Positions 18,070-28,494 of a stretch of 64,000 nucleotides of DNA are shown piece by piece. The stretch is from Afifella sp. IM 167 (lineage in GTDB: Bacteria > Pseudomonadota > Alphaproteobacteria > Rhizobiales > Afifellaceae). Numbering within the stretch: the first letter of the stretch is position 1; each line of letters opens with the position of its first letter. The stretch lies in NCBI RefSeq assembly GCF_020144925.1, contig NZ_NSLC01000002.1, positions 372,001-436,000 on the forward strand, written 5' to 3'. The notes under the pieces are model-generated. The model was not told the origin of the DNA. It did not search any database and saw only the letters and a list, made by a program, of their open reading frames with translations. The position numbers were made by a program, and so were the translations under genes.

Positions 18070-19434
18070 CTATCGCGGAACCGAGATGAGACGCACGCCG
18101 CCGCCGCGCGCCCGTTCCTGCAGCTGCTGCAGCCGGCCGCTCGGCAGCCGCACGGTCAGGCTCGACGTTCCCGTCTGCGGGTCGTCCCGGCGCGACAGGA
18201 CCTCGCCGTTTTCGTAGAGCCAGGCGGCTTCGCCGGAGCGCGCCGCCTCGAACATCACCTCCACGACCGCCCTTCCCTCGAACAGCCGCTCTTCCAGCAG
18301 CGCCAGGAGGTTTGCGAGCCCCTCGCCCGTCAGTGCCGAGGCGACGACGGTGTTGTGGCTGCCCTCGGCCTTCTTGCGCAGCGCGTCGGCGGCGCCGCGC
18401 TCCAGAAGGTCGATCTTGTTCCACACTTCGACGAGGCGCGGATCGGAGGGCTCGATTCCGAGCTCGGCGAGTACGCCGGCCACGTCCTCGGCCTCCGCCT
18501 GGCTGTCCGGCGAGGCGATGTCGCGCACATGCACGATGAGGTCGGCGTCGATCACCTCCTCCAGCGTGGCCCGGAACGCCTCCACCAGCGTCGTCGGCAG
18601 ATCGGAGATGAAGCCGACCGTGTCGGAGACGATCAGCATCTCCCCGTGCGGCAGCGCCACGCGCCGCATCGTCGGATCGAGCGTCGCGAAAAGCTGATCC
18701 TGCGCGGTCACCGAAGCGCCCGTCAAGTGATTGAAAAGTGTGGACTTTCCGGCATTGGTATAGCCCACGAGCGCAGCCACGGGATGCGGCACCTTCTGGC
18801 GCTTCGCCCGGTGGACGTTGCGTGTGTTGCGCACGCTCTCGAGCTGCTTCTCGATGCGCCGGATGCGGTCCTGGATCTGCCGGCGGTCGGCCTCGATCTG
18901 CGTCTCGCCCGGTCCGCCGAGGAAACCGAAACCGCCGCGCTGGCGCTCAAGATGCGTCCAGGAGCGTACCAGCCGGCTCTTCTGGTAATTGAGGTGGGCG
19001 AGCTCCACCTGCAGCGTGCCCTCCTTGGTGTGGGCGCGCTCGCCGAATATCTCCAGGATCAGGCCCGTTCGGTCGAGGATCTTGACGTCCCAGGCGCGCT
19101 CCAGGTTGCGCTGCTGGATCGGCGAGATCGGATGATCGACGATGACGAGGCCGATCTCGAGCGTGCGCACGACGACGCCGATCTCCTCCACCTTGCCGGC
19201 ACCGAAGAGAGTCGCCGGCACCGGCTTGCGCACCGCGATGGAAAGCGCGTCCGCCACTGTCAGGCCGATCGCCTCGGCAAGGCCGATCGCCTCGGCCCGG
19301 CGCGCTTCCGGCGGGCGTACCGAACCGCCCTCCTCCGGCCCACGCAGTTCAGGCAGGAGGACCAGCGCCGTGGCGCTGTCGCCCCGACCTTCGGGACGCT
19401 CGTCGGCGAGTTCCTTGCGGTCCTGTGGGTGCAA
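18070..19434 (-). CDS. hflX: Ribosome-associated GTPase HflX
   Basis: HflX is a GTPase that binds 50S subunits and rescues stalled ribosomes. The 454 residues show an N-terminal HflX domain with TLFGAGKVEEI, the glycine-rich linker GGFGFLGGPGETQIE, then G1 GYTNAGKSTLFN, G3 DTVGFI and G4 NKID. An 18-base near-perfect tandem duplication (19263-19298) encodes a repeated AEAIGL in the N-terminal region. The start is TTG at 19434, 3 bases after the hfq stop, without a clear ribosome-binding site, so a later start is possible. hfq-hflX is a conserved pair. Confidence 0.95.
   Translation of the reverse strand: MHPQDRKELADERPEGRGDSATALVLLPELRGPEEGGSVRPPEARRAEAIGLAEAIGLTVADALSIAVRKPVPATLFGAGKVEEIGVVVRTLEIGLVIVDHPISPIQQRNLERAWDVKILDRTGLILEIFGERAHTKEGTLQVELAHLNYQKSRLVRSWTHLERQRGGFGFLGGPGETQIEADRRQIQDRIRRIEKQLESVRNTRNVHRAKRQKVPHPVAALVGYTNAGKSTLFNHLTGASVTAQDQLFATLDPTMRRVALPHGEMLIVSDTVGFISDLPTTLVEAFRATLEEVIDADLIVHVRDIASPDSQAEAEDVAGVLAELGIEPSDPRLVEVWNKIDLLERGAADALRKKAEGSHNTVVASALTGEGLANLLALLEERLFEGRAVVEVMFEAARSGEAAWLYENGEVLSRRDDPQTGTSSLTVRLPSGRLQQLQERARGGGVRLISVPR
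19263..19298. repeat. In-frame 18-bp tandem duplication inside hflX
   Basis: The sequence GGCCGATCGCCTCGGCAA at 19263-19280 is followed directly by a copy that differs only in the last two bases (19281-19298). On the coding strand it doubles a six-residue unit, giving EAIGLAEAIGL. Being a multiple of three it keeps the frame. Confidence 0.85.
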
Positions 19435-19437
19435 TGG

Positions 19438-19680
19438 CTAGCCGTTGTCCTCGTCGGGCTCGAAGAGCTGTACGGGCTGGTTCGGCATGACGGTGGAAAT
19501 GGCGTGCTTGTAGACAAGCTGCGAATGTCCGTCCCGCCGCAGAAGCAGGCAGAAGTTATCGAACCAGGTAACGATGCCCTGAAGCTTGACCCCGTTTATC
19601 AGGAATACCGTCAATGGTGTTTTTGACTTTCGGACGTGGTTCAGGAACGTGTCCTGCAGGTTTTGGTTCTTGTCGCCCAT
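19438..19680 (-). CDS. hfq: RNA chaperone Hfq
   Basis: Hfq is a hexameric Sm-like protein that pairs small RNAs with mRNAs. The 80-residue product has the Sm1 motif with [19 protein letters not shown] and the Sm2 motif [10 protein letters not shown], which forms the proximal RNA-binding pore; the distal-face residue pattern [10 protein letters not shown] is at the N-terminus. The C-terminal tail is short, as usual in alphaproteobacteria. GGTCGGAAG precedes the ATG. It is upstream of hflX and downstream of an aminotransferase gene, all on the minus strand. Confidence 0.98.
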   Translation of the reverse strand: MGDKNQNLQDTFLNHVRKSKTPLTVFLINGVKLQGIVTWFDNFCLLLRRDGHSQLVYKHAISTVMPNQPVQLFEPDEDNG

Positions 19681-19782
19681 AAGTTCTTCCGACCTTTATT
19701 GTTGTTGCGCCGCAGCCGCAGATTGCCTGCTTTGCCGCCAGCTGTCACCCCTTGGACGGGCCAATTCGAATATAGGAGCGCC

Positions 19783-20646
19783 TTACAGCGCTTCCAGTTC
19801 CGCGACCTCGTGGAATCGTGCTCTGAGGGCGCTCGTGACGGAGCCCGGCTTGCCGTTGGCAACGCTCGCCCCGTCGATCGAGACGATGGGCATGACCAGC
19901 GTCGTGGCGGCCGTCATGAAGGCTTCCTTCGCCTCTTTCGCCTCCTGCGGCGTGAACTTGCGTTCCTCGATCCGGTAGCCGTCGCGCCGCGCCACTTCCT
20001 CGACCGTCTTGCGCGTGATCCCGGGCAGGATTCCCGTGCCGTTCGGCCGGGTGACGAGAGCCCCGTCCTTCGTGACGATCCAGGCCGTCGTCGCCGCGCC
20101 TTCCGTCACATAGCCCTCGGCATCGACGAACCAGGCCTCGCGTGCGCCGGCTTCCTTGGCCGCCTGCCGCGCCATGGCGTTGGGCAGAAGGCCGACCGTC
20201 TTGATGTCGACGCGCTCCCAGCGGTTCTCCGGGACGGTGATGACGGCGGTGCCCTCCTCCGCCATCCGGTCCGCTTTCGCCCGATCCGCCGCCTTGGCCG
20301 TGACCACGATGGCGGGCCGCACCGAGGCCGGCGGAAACACATGGTCGCGGGGAGAAACGCCGCGGGAGATCTGCAGGTAGACGAGGCCGTCCCTGACCCG
20401 GTTGCGGCGTACCACTTCGCGCAGAACGATCCGCAGCGCCGCGCGCGTCATGGGCATGGCGATCTTCAGCTCCGAGAGCGAGCGTTCCAGCCGGTCCAGA
20501 TGGCCCGTCATGTCGACGATATGGCCCTTGTAGACCTCGCAGACCTCGTAGACGCCGTCGGCGAACTGGTAGCCGCGATCCTCCACATGCACGCTCGCCG
20601 CCCGGTGCGGAACGTACCGGCCATTCACGTAAGCCACTCTCGACAT
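19783..20646 (-). CDS. D-amino-acid aminotransferase-like PLP enzyme (class IV)
   Basis: A fold-type IV pyridoxal-phosphate aminotransferase of 287 residues, most like D-alanine/D-amino-acid aminotransferases. Features are YVNGRYVPHRAASVHVEDRG, FADGVYEVCEV, the Schiff-base lysine in RVDIKTVGLLPN, the Glu-containing GYVTEGAATTAWIV, and TGILPGITR. Start ATG 20646 has AGGAGC about 8 bases upstream; a longer in-frame start would add 19 unlike residues. The gene lies between trkA and hfq, a place where this gene is often seen in rhizobia. Substrate specificity (D-Ala or branched-chain) is inferred. Confidence 0.88.
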   Translation of the reverse strand: MSRVAYVNGRYVPHRAASVHVEDRGYQFADGVYEVCEVYKGHIVDMTGHLDRLERSLSELKIAMPMTRAALRIVLREVVRRNRVRDGLVYLQISRGVSPRDHVFPPASVRPAIVVTAKAADRAKADRMAEEGTAVITVPENRWERVDIKTVGLLPNAMARQAAKEAGAREAWFVDAEGYVTEGAATTAWIVTKDGALVTRPNGTGILPGITRKTVEEVARRDGYRIEERKFTPQEAKEAKEAFMTAATTLVMPIVSIDGASVANGKPGSVTSALRARFHEVAELEAL

Positions 20647-20759
20647 TGAAACAGCTCCTAGCCCTGAGGCATCGGCAATAGGGCGGAAGCCGGAGCGGAA
20701 CAAGGCCCCCTGGCGCCGCCCAGATCCGCGAAAAGGTAGGGGGCGGTCCGAAGCCTCGC

Positions 20760-22136
20760 CTAGAAGTATTCGAGGCTGACGCGGGCCATCTGCTCGACGC
20801 GGTGCACCTGGTCGGCGGCCGCGAAGATGACCAGCCGGTCGCCCTTGCGGATCTGGCTCGCGCCGCCCGGCACGATCACCTCCCCGTCATGCAGGATGGC
20901 ACCGATGCGGATACCCTTCGGCAGGTCGAGCTCGCTGAGCGGGCGCCCGACCAGCGGCGAGGTTTCCAGCGCCTCCGCCTCGATCACCTCGGCCGCGCCG
21001 TTCTGGATCGTGTGGACGTTGCGGATGCGCCCGCGCCGCACATGCTGCAGGATGCGCGAGATCGTGACGGCCCGCGGATCGACGAAGGCGTCGATGCCGA
21101 TCGAGCGCACCAGCGGCGGGAAGGCCGGGTCGTTGAGAAGGCTCAGCGTGCGCCGGCAGCCGAGGCGTTTGGACATCACGCAGGACAGGATGTTGACCTT
21201 GTCGTCGTTGGTGACGGCGATCATCGTGTCGGCGTCGGCGATGTCGGCCTCTTTCAGGATCACCTCGTCCATCGCCGAGCCGTGCAGCACGACCGTGCGG
21301 TCGAGCGCCTCGGCGATATGCACGGCGCGGTCGCGGTCCGCCTCGATCACCTTGATCTTGGCGCGCGAATTGCGCTCCTCCAGATGATGGGCGACGTAAT
21401 GGCCTATGTTGCCACCGCCTCCAATGACGACGCGGGAGCCGAGGGTGTCTTCCTTGCCGAAAATCGTCAGCGTCCTCTTCACCCGCCCCGTGTCGGTCAT
21501 GACGTAGACGAGGTCGCCGACCATCATCTGGTCGGCCGAGCGCGGCACGAACAGATGCCCGGCCCTGAAGATACCGACCACGGTGGCGTTGAGGTCAGGA
21601 AAGAGCTCCGTCAGCTGGCGCAGCGGCGTATCGATCACCGGACAGTCCTCGCCGCAGGCGATCCCGAGTACCGTCACCTTGTCGTCGGCGAAGGCGATCG
21701 TCTCCACCGCGCCGGGCTGGGCGAGGCGCCGCAGCACCATCTCGCCCACCTCCACCTCCGGCGAGATGATCACGTCGATGGGCAGATGATCGCGCGAGAA
21801 AAGGTTGGACCAGTGCTTGGCGAGATAGGTCTGCGAGCGGATGCGCGCGATCTTGGTCGGCAGCGAAAACAGCGAATGCGCCACCTGGCAGGCGATCATG
21901 TTGACTTCGTCGGAGAAGGTGACGGCGATCAGCATGTCCGCCTCGTCCGCGCCTGCCCGCGCGAGCACGTCGGGATGCGAGCCGTGGCCGACGAAGCCCC
22001 TCACGTCCAGCGTGTCGCGGATGGCGTTCACGAGGCGTGGCGACTGGTCGATCACGGTGACGTCGTTGTTCTCGGTCGCCAGCTTCTCGGCAATGCCGTA
22101 GCCGACCTGCCCGGCGCCGCAGATGATGATACGCAT
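20760..22136 (-). CDS. trkA: Trk system potassium transporter TrkA
   Basis: TrkA is the peripheral, NAD-binding regulator of TrkH/TrkG potassium uptake. The 458 residues contain two RCK modules: the first begins MRIIICGAGQVGYGIAEKLA, the second VVIGGGGNIGHYVAHHLEER. Each is followed by a C-terminal RCK_C subdomain, matching the duplicated layout of TrkA and not the single-module KtrA. It follows ntrX by 42 bases on the same strand, a conserved position. No trkH is in the window. Confidence 0.95.
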   Translation of the reverse strand: MRIIICGAGQVGYGIAEKLATENNDVTVIDQSPRLVNAIRDTLDVRGFVGHGSHPDVLARAGADEADMLIAVTFSDEVNMIACQVAHSLFSLPTKIARIRSQTYLAKHWSNLFSRDHLPIDVIISPEVEVGEMVLRRLAQPGAVETIAFADDKVTVLGIACGEDCPVIDTPLRQLTELFPDLNATVVGIFRAGHLFVPRSADQMMVGDLVYVMTDTGRVKRTLTIFGKEDTLGSRVVIGGGGNIGHYVAHHLEERNSRAKIKVIEADRDRAVHIAEALDRTVVLHGSAMDEVILKEADIADADTMIAVTNDDKVNILSCVMSKRLGCRRTLSLLNDPAFPPLVRSIGIDAFVDPRAVTISRILQHVRRGRIRNVHTIQNGAAEVIEAEALETSPLVGRPLSELDLPKGIRIGAILHDGEVIVPGGASQIRKGDRLVIFAAADQVHRVEQMARVSLEYF

Positions 22137-22178
22137 GAAAGTCCCTTGCCCCTGACGGGGGTGCCCGTTTCGCCGCCC

Positions 22179-23540
22179 TTATACGCCGAGGCTCTTCAGC
22201 TTGCGATGCAGGGCGGAGCGTTCCATTCCCACGAATTCGGCGGTGCGGGAAATGTTGCCGCCGAAACGGTTGATCTGGGCGGAAAGATACTCCCGCTCGA
22301 AGACCTCGCGGGCCTCGCGGAGCGGCAGCGACATGATGTGCGCCGAGCCGTCGGAGGGCGTGGCCGGCAGGATCTCGCCGATCTCCGGCGGCAGCATCGC
22401 CGCGGTCACGGTCGCCTCCTGATCGCCCTGCGTCAGGATCATCAGCCGCTCGACGTTGTTGCGCAGCTGACGCAGGTTGCCCGGCCAGTCATGCGCCTGC
22501 AGCACCGCCATCGCGTCGTCGGCGATCATCCGCACCGGCAGGCCCGATGTCTGCCCGAGCTGCGCCATGAAGTAGTCGACGAGTTCGGGCACATCCTCGC
22601 GCCGCTCAGCCAGCGAAGGCACCCGGATCGGCACGACCGCAAGGCGATGGAAGAGATCTTCGCGGAAACGCCCCTCCTTGATCTCGCTTTCAAGGTCGCG
22701 CGACGTCGATGAAAGGATGCGCACATCGACCTTCACCTTCTTGCCGCCGCCGACGCGCTCGAAGGTCTGGTCGACGAGGACCCGCAGGATCTTGGACTGC
22801 GTCTCGCGCGGCATGTCGGCGATCTCGTCGAGATAAAGTGTACCGCCATGGGCCTCCTCCAGCGCCCCGACCCGCCTGCCCTGCCCATTCACCGCCTCCG
22901 TGCCGAAGAGCGCGATCTCCATCGTCTCCGGCATGATGCTGGCGGAGGAAAGGACGACGAAGGGCGCGTTCGCCCGGCGCGATCCAGCATGGATTGCCCG
23001 CGCGACCCGCTCCTTGCCGGCGCCGGAGGCGCCGAAAATCATCACCCGCGAATTGGTCGGCGAGACACGCTCCACCGTCTGGCGAAGGTGATGCATGATG
23101 GAGGACGAGCCGACGAGATCGATGCTCTCGCCCGAGCGATGTTTGAGCTCGGCGACTTCCTTCTTGAGGCGCGAATTCTCCAGGGCTCGCTGCGCCACGA
23201 GCACCAGCCGGTCGGCCTTGAACGGCTTCTCGATATAATCGTAGGCGCCGCGCTTGATGGCCGAGACGGCGGTCTCGATGTTGCCGTGACCGGAGATGAT
23301 GACGATCGGCAGATCAGGGTGATCCTTGTAGATCATGTCGAGAAGCGCCAGCCCGTCGAGCCGGCTTCCCTGCAGCCAGATGTCGAGAAAGATGAGGCCG
23401 GGTCGCCGCTCTGCAATCACCTCCAGCGCCTGATCGCTGTTGGCCGCCGTGCGCGTGCCGTGTCCTTCGTCTTCCAGAATGCCGGCGACGAGTTCGCGGA
23501 TATCTGCCTCGTCGTCCACGACAAGGATGTCGGTAGACAT
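22179..23540 (-). CDS. ntrX: Response regulator NtrX (lacks GAFTGA loop)
   Basis: NtrX is the regulator paired with NtrY, affecting nitrogen metabolism, redox control and envelope in alphaproteobacteria. Its 453 residues have a receiver domain with phosphoacceptor Asp53 (FLDIW), an AAA+ domain with P-loop GASGAGKE at 170-177 and Walker B GTLYLDEI at 233-240, and a C-terminal Fis-type helix-turn-helix (ISRTAEFVGMERSALHRKL). The sigma-54-contacting GAFTGA loop is missing: that region reads LFGTEAVNGQGRRVGAL. It therefore probably does not activate sigma-54 promoters. It starts 2 bases after ntrY. Confidence 0.95.
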   Translation of the reverse strand: MSTDILVVDDEADIRELVAGILEDEGHGTRTAANSDQALEVIAERRPGLIFLDIWLQGSRLDGLALLDMIYKDHPDLPIVIISGHGNIETAVSAIKRGAYDYIEKPFKADRLVLVAQRALENSRLKKEVAELKHRSGESIDLVGSSSIMHHLRQTVERVSPTNSRVMIFGASGAGKERVARAIHAGSRRANAPFVVLSSASIMPETMEIALFGTEAVNGQGRRVGALEEAHGGTLYLDEIADMPRETQSKILRVLVDQTFERVGGGKKVKVDVRILSSTSRDLESEIKEGRFREDLFHRLAVVPIRVPSLAERREDVPELVDYFMAQLGQTSGLPVRMIADDAMAVLQAHDWPGNLRQLRNNVERLMILTQGDQEATVTAAMLPPEIGEILPATPSDGSAHIMSLPLREAREVFEREYLSAQINRFGGNISRTAEFVGMERSALHRKLKSLGV

Positions 23541-23542
23541 CG

Positions 23543-25828
23543 TCAGTTTGCCTCCTGTACAGCGCGCTCATCCGGCATTTCTGCCGATGCCGCAGCCGCT
23601 TGGTTGCTGTGCGGAAATTTCAGTCGGACGCAGGCGCCCGGCGCATCGACGCCAACAGCCCTGGCGTCGAGAAGTTCGATGGACCCGCCGTGCTCCTCCA
23701 TCACCTTGCGCACGATCGCAAGGCCGAGGCCGGTGCCCTTCTGGCGGGTGGTGATATAGGGCTCCAAGAGCTTCTCGCGGCCCTCTTCCGGCAGTCCCTT
23801 GCCGTTGTCGATCACATCGACGAGAGCATGGTCGCCGCCGTTGGTGACCCGCACGCGGATTTCGCCGCCGACGCGGCCGCCGCCCTCCGCCTCGATGGCG
23901 CCTTCGATCGCCTCCGTGGCGTTCTTGACGATGTTCGTCAGCGCCTGGGTGACGAGGCGATGGTCCACCGGCGCTTCCACCGGCTCGTCGGGCATGTCGA
24001 GTGCAAAGCCGATATTGGGGTTGCCGACCTCCTGCAGGAACACGGCCTCGCGAATGAGCTCGCGCAGGTCGCGCGATTCCATCACCGGCTTGGGCATGCG
24101 CGCGAAGGCGGAGAACTCGTCCACCATGCGGCGGATGTCGCCCACCTGGCGGATGATCGTCTCCGTGCACTGATCGAAGACCTGGCGGTCCTTTTCTTCT
24201 TCCATGCGCGGGCCGAAGCGCCGTCGGATGCGCTCCGCCGAGAGCTGGATCGGCGTCAGCGGATTCTTGATCTCGTGGGCGATGCGGCGCGCCACATCCG
24301 CCCAGGCCGAACGCCTCTGCGCGGCGACGAGGTCGGTGATGTCGTCGAGCGTCAGGACGAAACCGTCGCGCTCGGCATCGCTCGACTGCTCCACCGTCAC
24401 CTGCACGTTCAGCGTCCGCGGCTCGCCTTCGCGCGTGACGGTGACCTGATCGCGCGCCGTGCCCCGGCCGCGGCCCGAGACTTCATCGAGAACGCGCGAA
24501 AGATCGGGAACCACTTCGGTGATCTGCCGGCCGACGAGCCCGCTATCCCCCTCCCCGAGCGCCTCGATGGCCGGATGGTTGGCAAGCGTCACCACGCCCT
24601 CCGGATCGAGGCCGATGACGCCGGCAGAGACGCCCGAGAGAACCGCTTCGGTGAAGCGGCGGCGTTCGTCCAGCTGGCTGTTGGCGGCAAGAAGTGCATT
24701 GCGCTGAGAGCGAAGCTGCCCGGTCATCCGATTGAAGGTCGCCGAGAGAAGGCCGAGGTCTCCGGCCTTCTCTTCGACCGGCACGCTGACGTCGAGATTG
24801 CCGGAGGAGATATCGCTCGCCGCGCCGATGAGATGGCGGATGGGCTGCACGAGCCGATTCGCGAATCCGAGTCCGATCCAGATCGCCGAAAGCAGGACGA
24901 CGAGCGCCATGCCCACGAACAGGATCGCGAATGCGACCTGCACGCCGAAACGGTTCTGCTGCAGCTGGCCATATTCGGCGGCACTTTCTTCCGTCAGGCG
25001 CACCTGGCGCGTGACTTTCGGGTCCAATGGCCTTGCAAGGTAGAGATAGACGTCATCGAGGCTTGTGAGCTTCAACACACCGCCGACGAGGTTCGTCGTG
25101 CCAGGCGCAATCAGCGCCGGCTGGCCCTGATCGGCATCCTCGAAGACCTGCGCCGGAGGCGGCGGCACCTTGAGGTTGGTGCTCGTCGTGCCCTCCACGA
25201 TCGGCGTGCGGTCACGCCGGATGAGCGCGATCGCCGAAAGCCCCCTCAGCTCGGCCTGGTTGGACAAATAGGCCGCAATCGCCTGCTTGTTGAGCTCAAG
25301 GTCCGGCGTAACCCGGTTGAACTCGCTGGCGATGGCAAGCAGGTCGATCGCCAGGATGCGGCTGTGCTCCTGCACATAGGCCTGCGCCACTTCGCGCGAA
25401 TTCTCGATGATCGCCGTGGTCCGCTCGGCGAACCAGCGGTCGAGACCCTTGTTGAGGGTGATCGAGGCAATTCCGGCCGTCAGGATGGCCGGCAGCGCCG
25501 CGATGATCGAGAAGAGCGCCACGATGCGCACATGCAGGCCCGCGGCCGCCCTGCCCCGCCGCCGGGCGATCCAAAGACCGGTCGCCTCGTAGACGACGGT
25601 ACCGAGGAGAAACAGCACCACGACGCCGTTGAGGAGCCCCGCCGCCTTCACCACGGCCGGAGTCGGCTCGATCGAGGTCTGCCCCGTCAGAACGAGAAAG
25701 GAACCGATGGCGCTGGTCAGAGCCAGGAGCACCGCCAGCAGCCCGACCATCCTCGCGATGCGGTTGCGCTCGCGAAGACCCGGGCGGACGCGCCCGGGCG
25801 GCAGTTCGGAGGATGTGGCGAGCGTCAT
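23543..25828 (-). CDS. ntrY: Sensor histidine kinase NtrY
   Basis: NtrY is the membrane sensor kinase for NtrX. The 761-residue protein has three to four N-terminal hydrophobic segments around a periplasmic region (about residues 30-330), a HAMP domain starting LVQPIRHLIGAASDISSGNL, a PAS domain (about 390-500, with GVSAGVIGLDPEGVVTLAN), the phosphoacceptor His in [20 protein letters not shown], and the ATPase domain with VDVIDNGKGLP and GTGLGLAIVRKV. Length and layout match the family. It begins 90 bases after the ntrC stop, so it may have its own promoter; an interrupted palindrome is found in that gap. Confidence 0.96.
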   Translation of the reverse strand: MTLATSSELPPGRVRPGLRERNRIARMVGLLAVLLALTSAIGSFLVLTGQTSIEPTPAVVKAAGLLNGVVVLFLLGTVVYEATGLWIARRRGRAAAGLHVRIVALFSIIAALPAILTAGIASITLNKGLDRWFAERTTAIIENSREVAQAYVQEHSRILAIDLLAIASEFNRVTPDLELNKQAIAAYLSNQAELRGLSAIALIRRDRTPIVEGTTSTNLKVPPPPAQVFEDADQGQPALIAPGTTNLVGGVLKLTSLDDVYLYLARPLDPKVTRQVRLTEESAAEYGQLQQNRFGVQVAFAILFVGMALVVLLSAIWIGLGFANRLVQPIRHLIGAASDISSGNLDVSVPVEEKAGDLGLLSATFNRMTGQLRSQRNALLAANSQLDERRRFTEAVLSGVSAGVIGLDPEGVVTLANHPAIEALGEGDSGLVGRQITEVVPDLSRVLDEVSGRGRGTARDQVTVTREGEPRTLNVQVTVEQSSDAERDGFVLTLDDITDLVAAQRRSAWADVARRIAHEIKNPLTPIQLSAERIRRRFGPRMEEEKDRQVFDQCTETIIRQVGDIRRMVDEFSAFARMPKPVMESRDLRELIREAVFLQEVGNPNIGFALDMPDEPVEAPVDHRLVTQALTNIVKNATEAIEGAIEAEGGGRVGGEIRVRVTNGGDHALVDVIDNGKGLPEEGREKLLEPYITTRQKGTGLGLAIVRKVMEEHGGSIELLDARAVGVDAPGACVRLKFPHSNQAAAASAEMPDERAVQEAN

Positions 25829-25868
25829 GAATGAGGGCCGGACTGGCTGATCGTCTGAGTTCAGAGAC

Positions 25869-25884
25869 GTGACTAATATGTCAC
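25869..25884. promoter_or_regulatory. Interrupted palindrome upstream of ntrY
   Basis: GTGAC-N6-GTCAC (25869-25884), centred about 48 bases before the ntrY ATG, in the ntrC-ntrY gap. Symmetry suggests a dimeric regulator site. It differs from the CRP consensus (spacing between GTGA and TCAC is 8) and from the FNR box. The regulator is unknown. Confidence 0.4.
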
Positions 25885-25918
25885 AAAAACGACGCTCTGA
25901 CAGCAGAAGAGCAACACT

Positions 25919-27354
<1,436 letters not shown>

Positions 27355-27358
<4 letters not shown>

Positions 27359-28494
27359 GAGGTTCCATCCTCCTTGAGGTCCAGCTCGTCCGACGCCTGT
27401 TCGAGCGTCGGCATGAGAATGCGGAACATGGTGCGGCGCGGCTGTGACTCGCACTCGATAATGCCTCCGTGATCTCCGATGATCTTGGCCACGAGGGCCA
27501 GTCCAAGACCCGTGCCATTTGCCTTGGAGGTGACAAAGGGATCGAAGAGATGCGGCAGGAGGTCGTCGGGCACGCCGGGCCCGTTGTCGATCACCGAGAA
27601 TTCCAGCGGAAGGCTGACGCGCGAGCGCGCCCCCGGCACCGAAAGCCGGATGCCGGGACGATAGGCCGTCCGGAAGGTGATCTCGCCGTCGCCCTGTTCC
27701 GCCAGGGCTTCGGCGGCATTTTTCACGAGATTGATGAAGACCTGCAGGAGCTGGTCGCGGTTGGCCAGGACCGGCGGCAATGAGGGATCGTATTCCTCGT
27801 GAATGCGGATCCCGCGCGCGAAGCCGGAACTTGCGAGCGTCTTCACGCGCTCCAGCACGCGGTGGATATTGACCGGCTCGCGCTCGATGGGACGCGCATC
27901 GCCGAAGGTCTCCATGCGGTCGACGAGACTGGCGATCCGATCCGTTTCCTCGCAGATGAGACGCGTCAGCGCCCGGTCTTCCTGCGAGGCCGTGCCTTCC
28001 AGGAGCTGCGCCGCGCCGCGGATGCCCGAAAGCGGGTTCTTGATCTCATGGGCAAGCATGGCCGCAAGCCCCGTCACGGTGCGCGCCGCGCCGCGATAGG
28101 TCAGCTGGCGGTCGATCTTCTCCGTCACGGAACGCGGCAGCAGCATCAGGGAGACGTTGCCGTCGGTGACGGTGACCGGTGAGGCGTAGATGTCGACCAT
28201 CTTTTCCGAGCCGATACGCGGCGAGCTCATGTCGACGCGGTATTCGGTGATCGCCGCCCCGCGCTCACGCACCTGCTCGATCAGGGGAAAGAGGGGGCTG
28301 CCGAAAGGCACAAGCCTGTCGAGCCCGTCGCGCGCCATGACGGGCGCACTCGCGCCGAAGAAGATCTCCGCCGCCTGGTTCGCCGACAGGATCGCATTGT
28401 CCTGTCCCACGACGAGAATCGGGTGGGGAAGCGCGTTGAGGATCGCGAGAGCCGGAACTCCCTCCTCGCGTCCGTTACGTTCGCTGTTGGCCAT
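27355..28494 (-). CDS. ntrB: Nitrogen regulation sensor kinase NtrB
   Basis: NtrB is the cytoplasmic kinase/phosphatase that sets NtrC phosphorylation in response to PII. The 379 residues have no membrane segment. A PAS domain (about 15-120; [20 protein letters not shown]) precedes the phosphoacceptor helix [20 protein letters not shown] and the ATPase domain with [14 protein letters not shown] and [15 protein letters not shown]. Its ATG overlaps the dusB TGA (ATGA at 28496-28493), and its stop overlaps the ntrC GTG, so dusB-ntrB-ntrC are translationally coupled. Confidence 0.97.

Noticed and set aside
20802-22712. 636-codon plus-strand frame opposite trkA and ntrX
   Set aside because: It is antisense to two clear genes, spans their junction and has a His/Arg/Asp-rich composition typical of antisense frames in GC-rich DNA.
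23600-25834. 744-codon plus-strand frame opposite ntrY
   Set aside because: Same reason: composition rich in Arg/Asp/His without hydrophobic core pattern, while the minus strand carries all kinase motifs.
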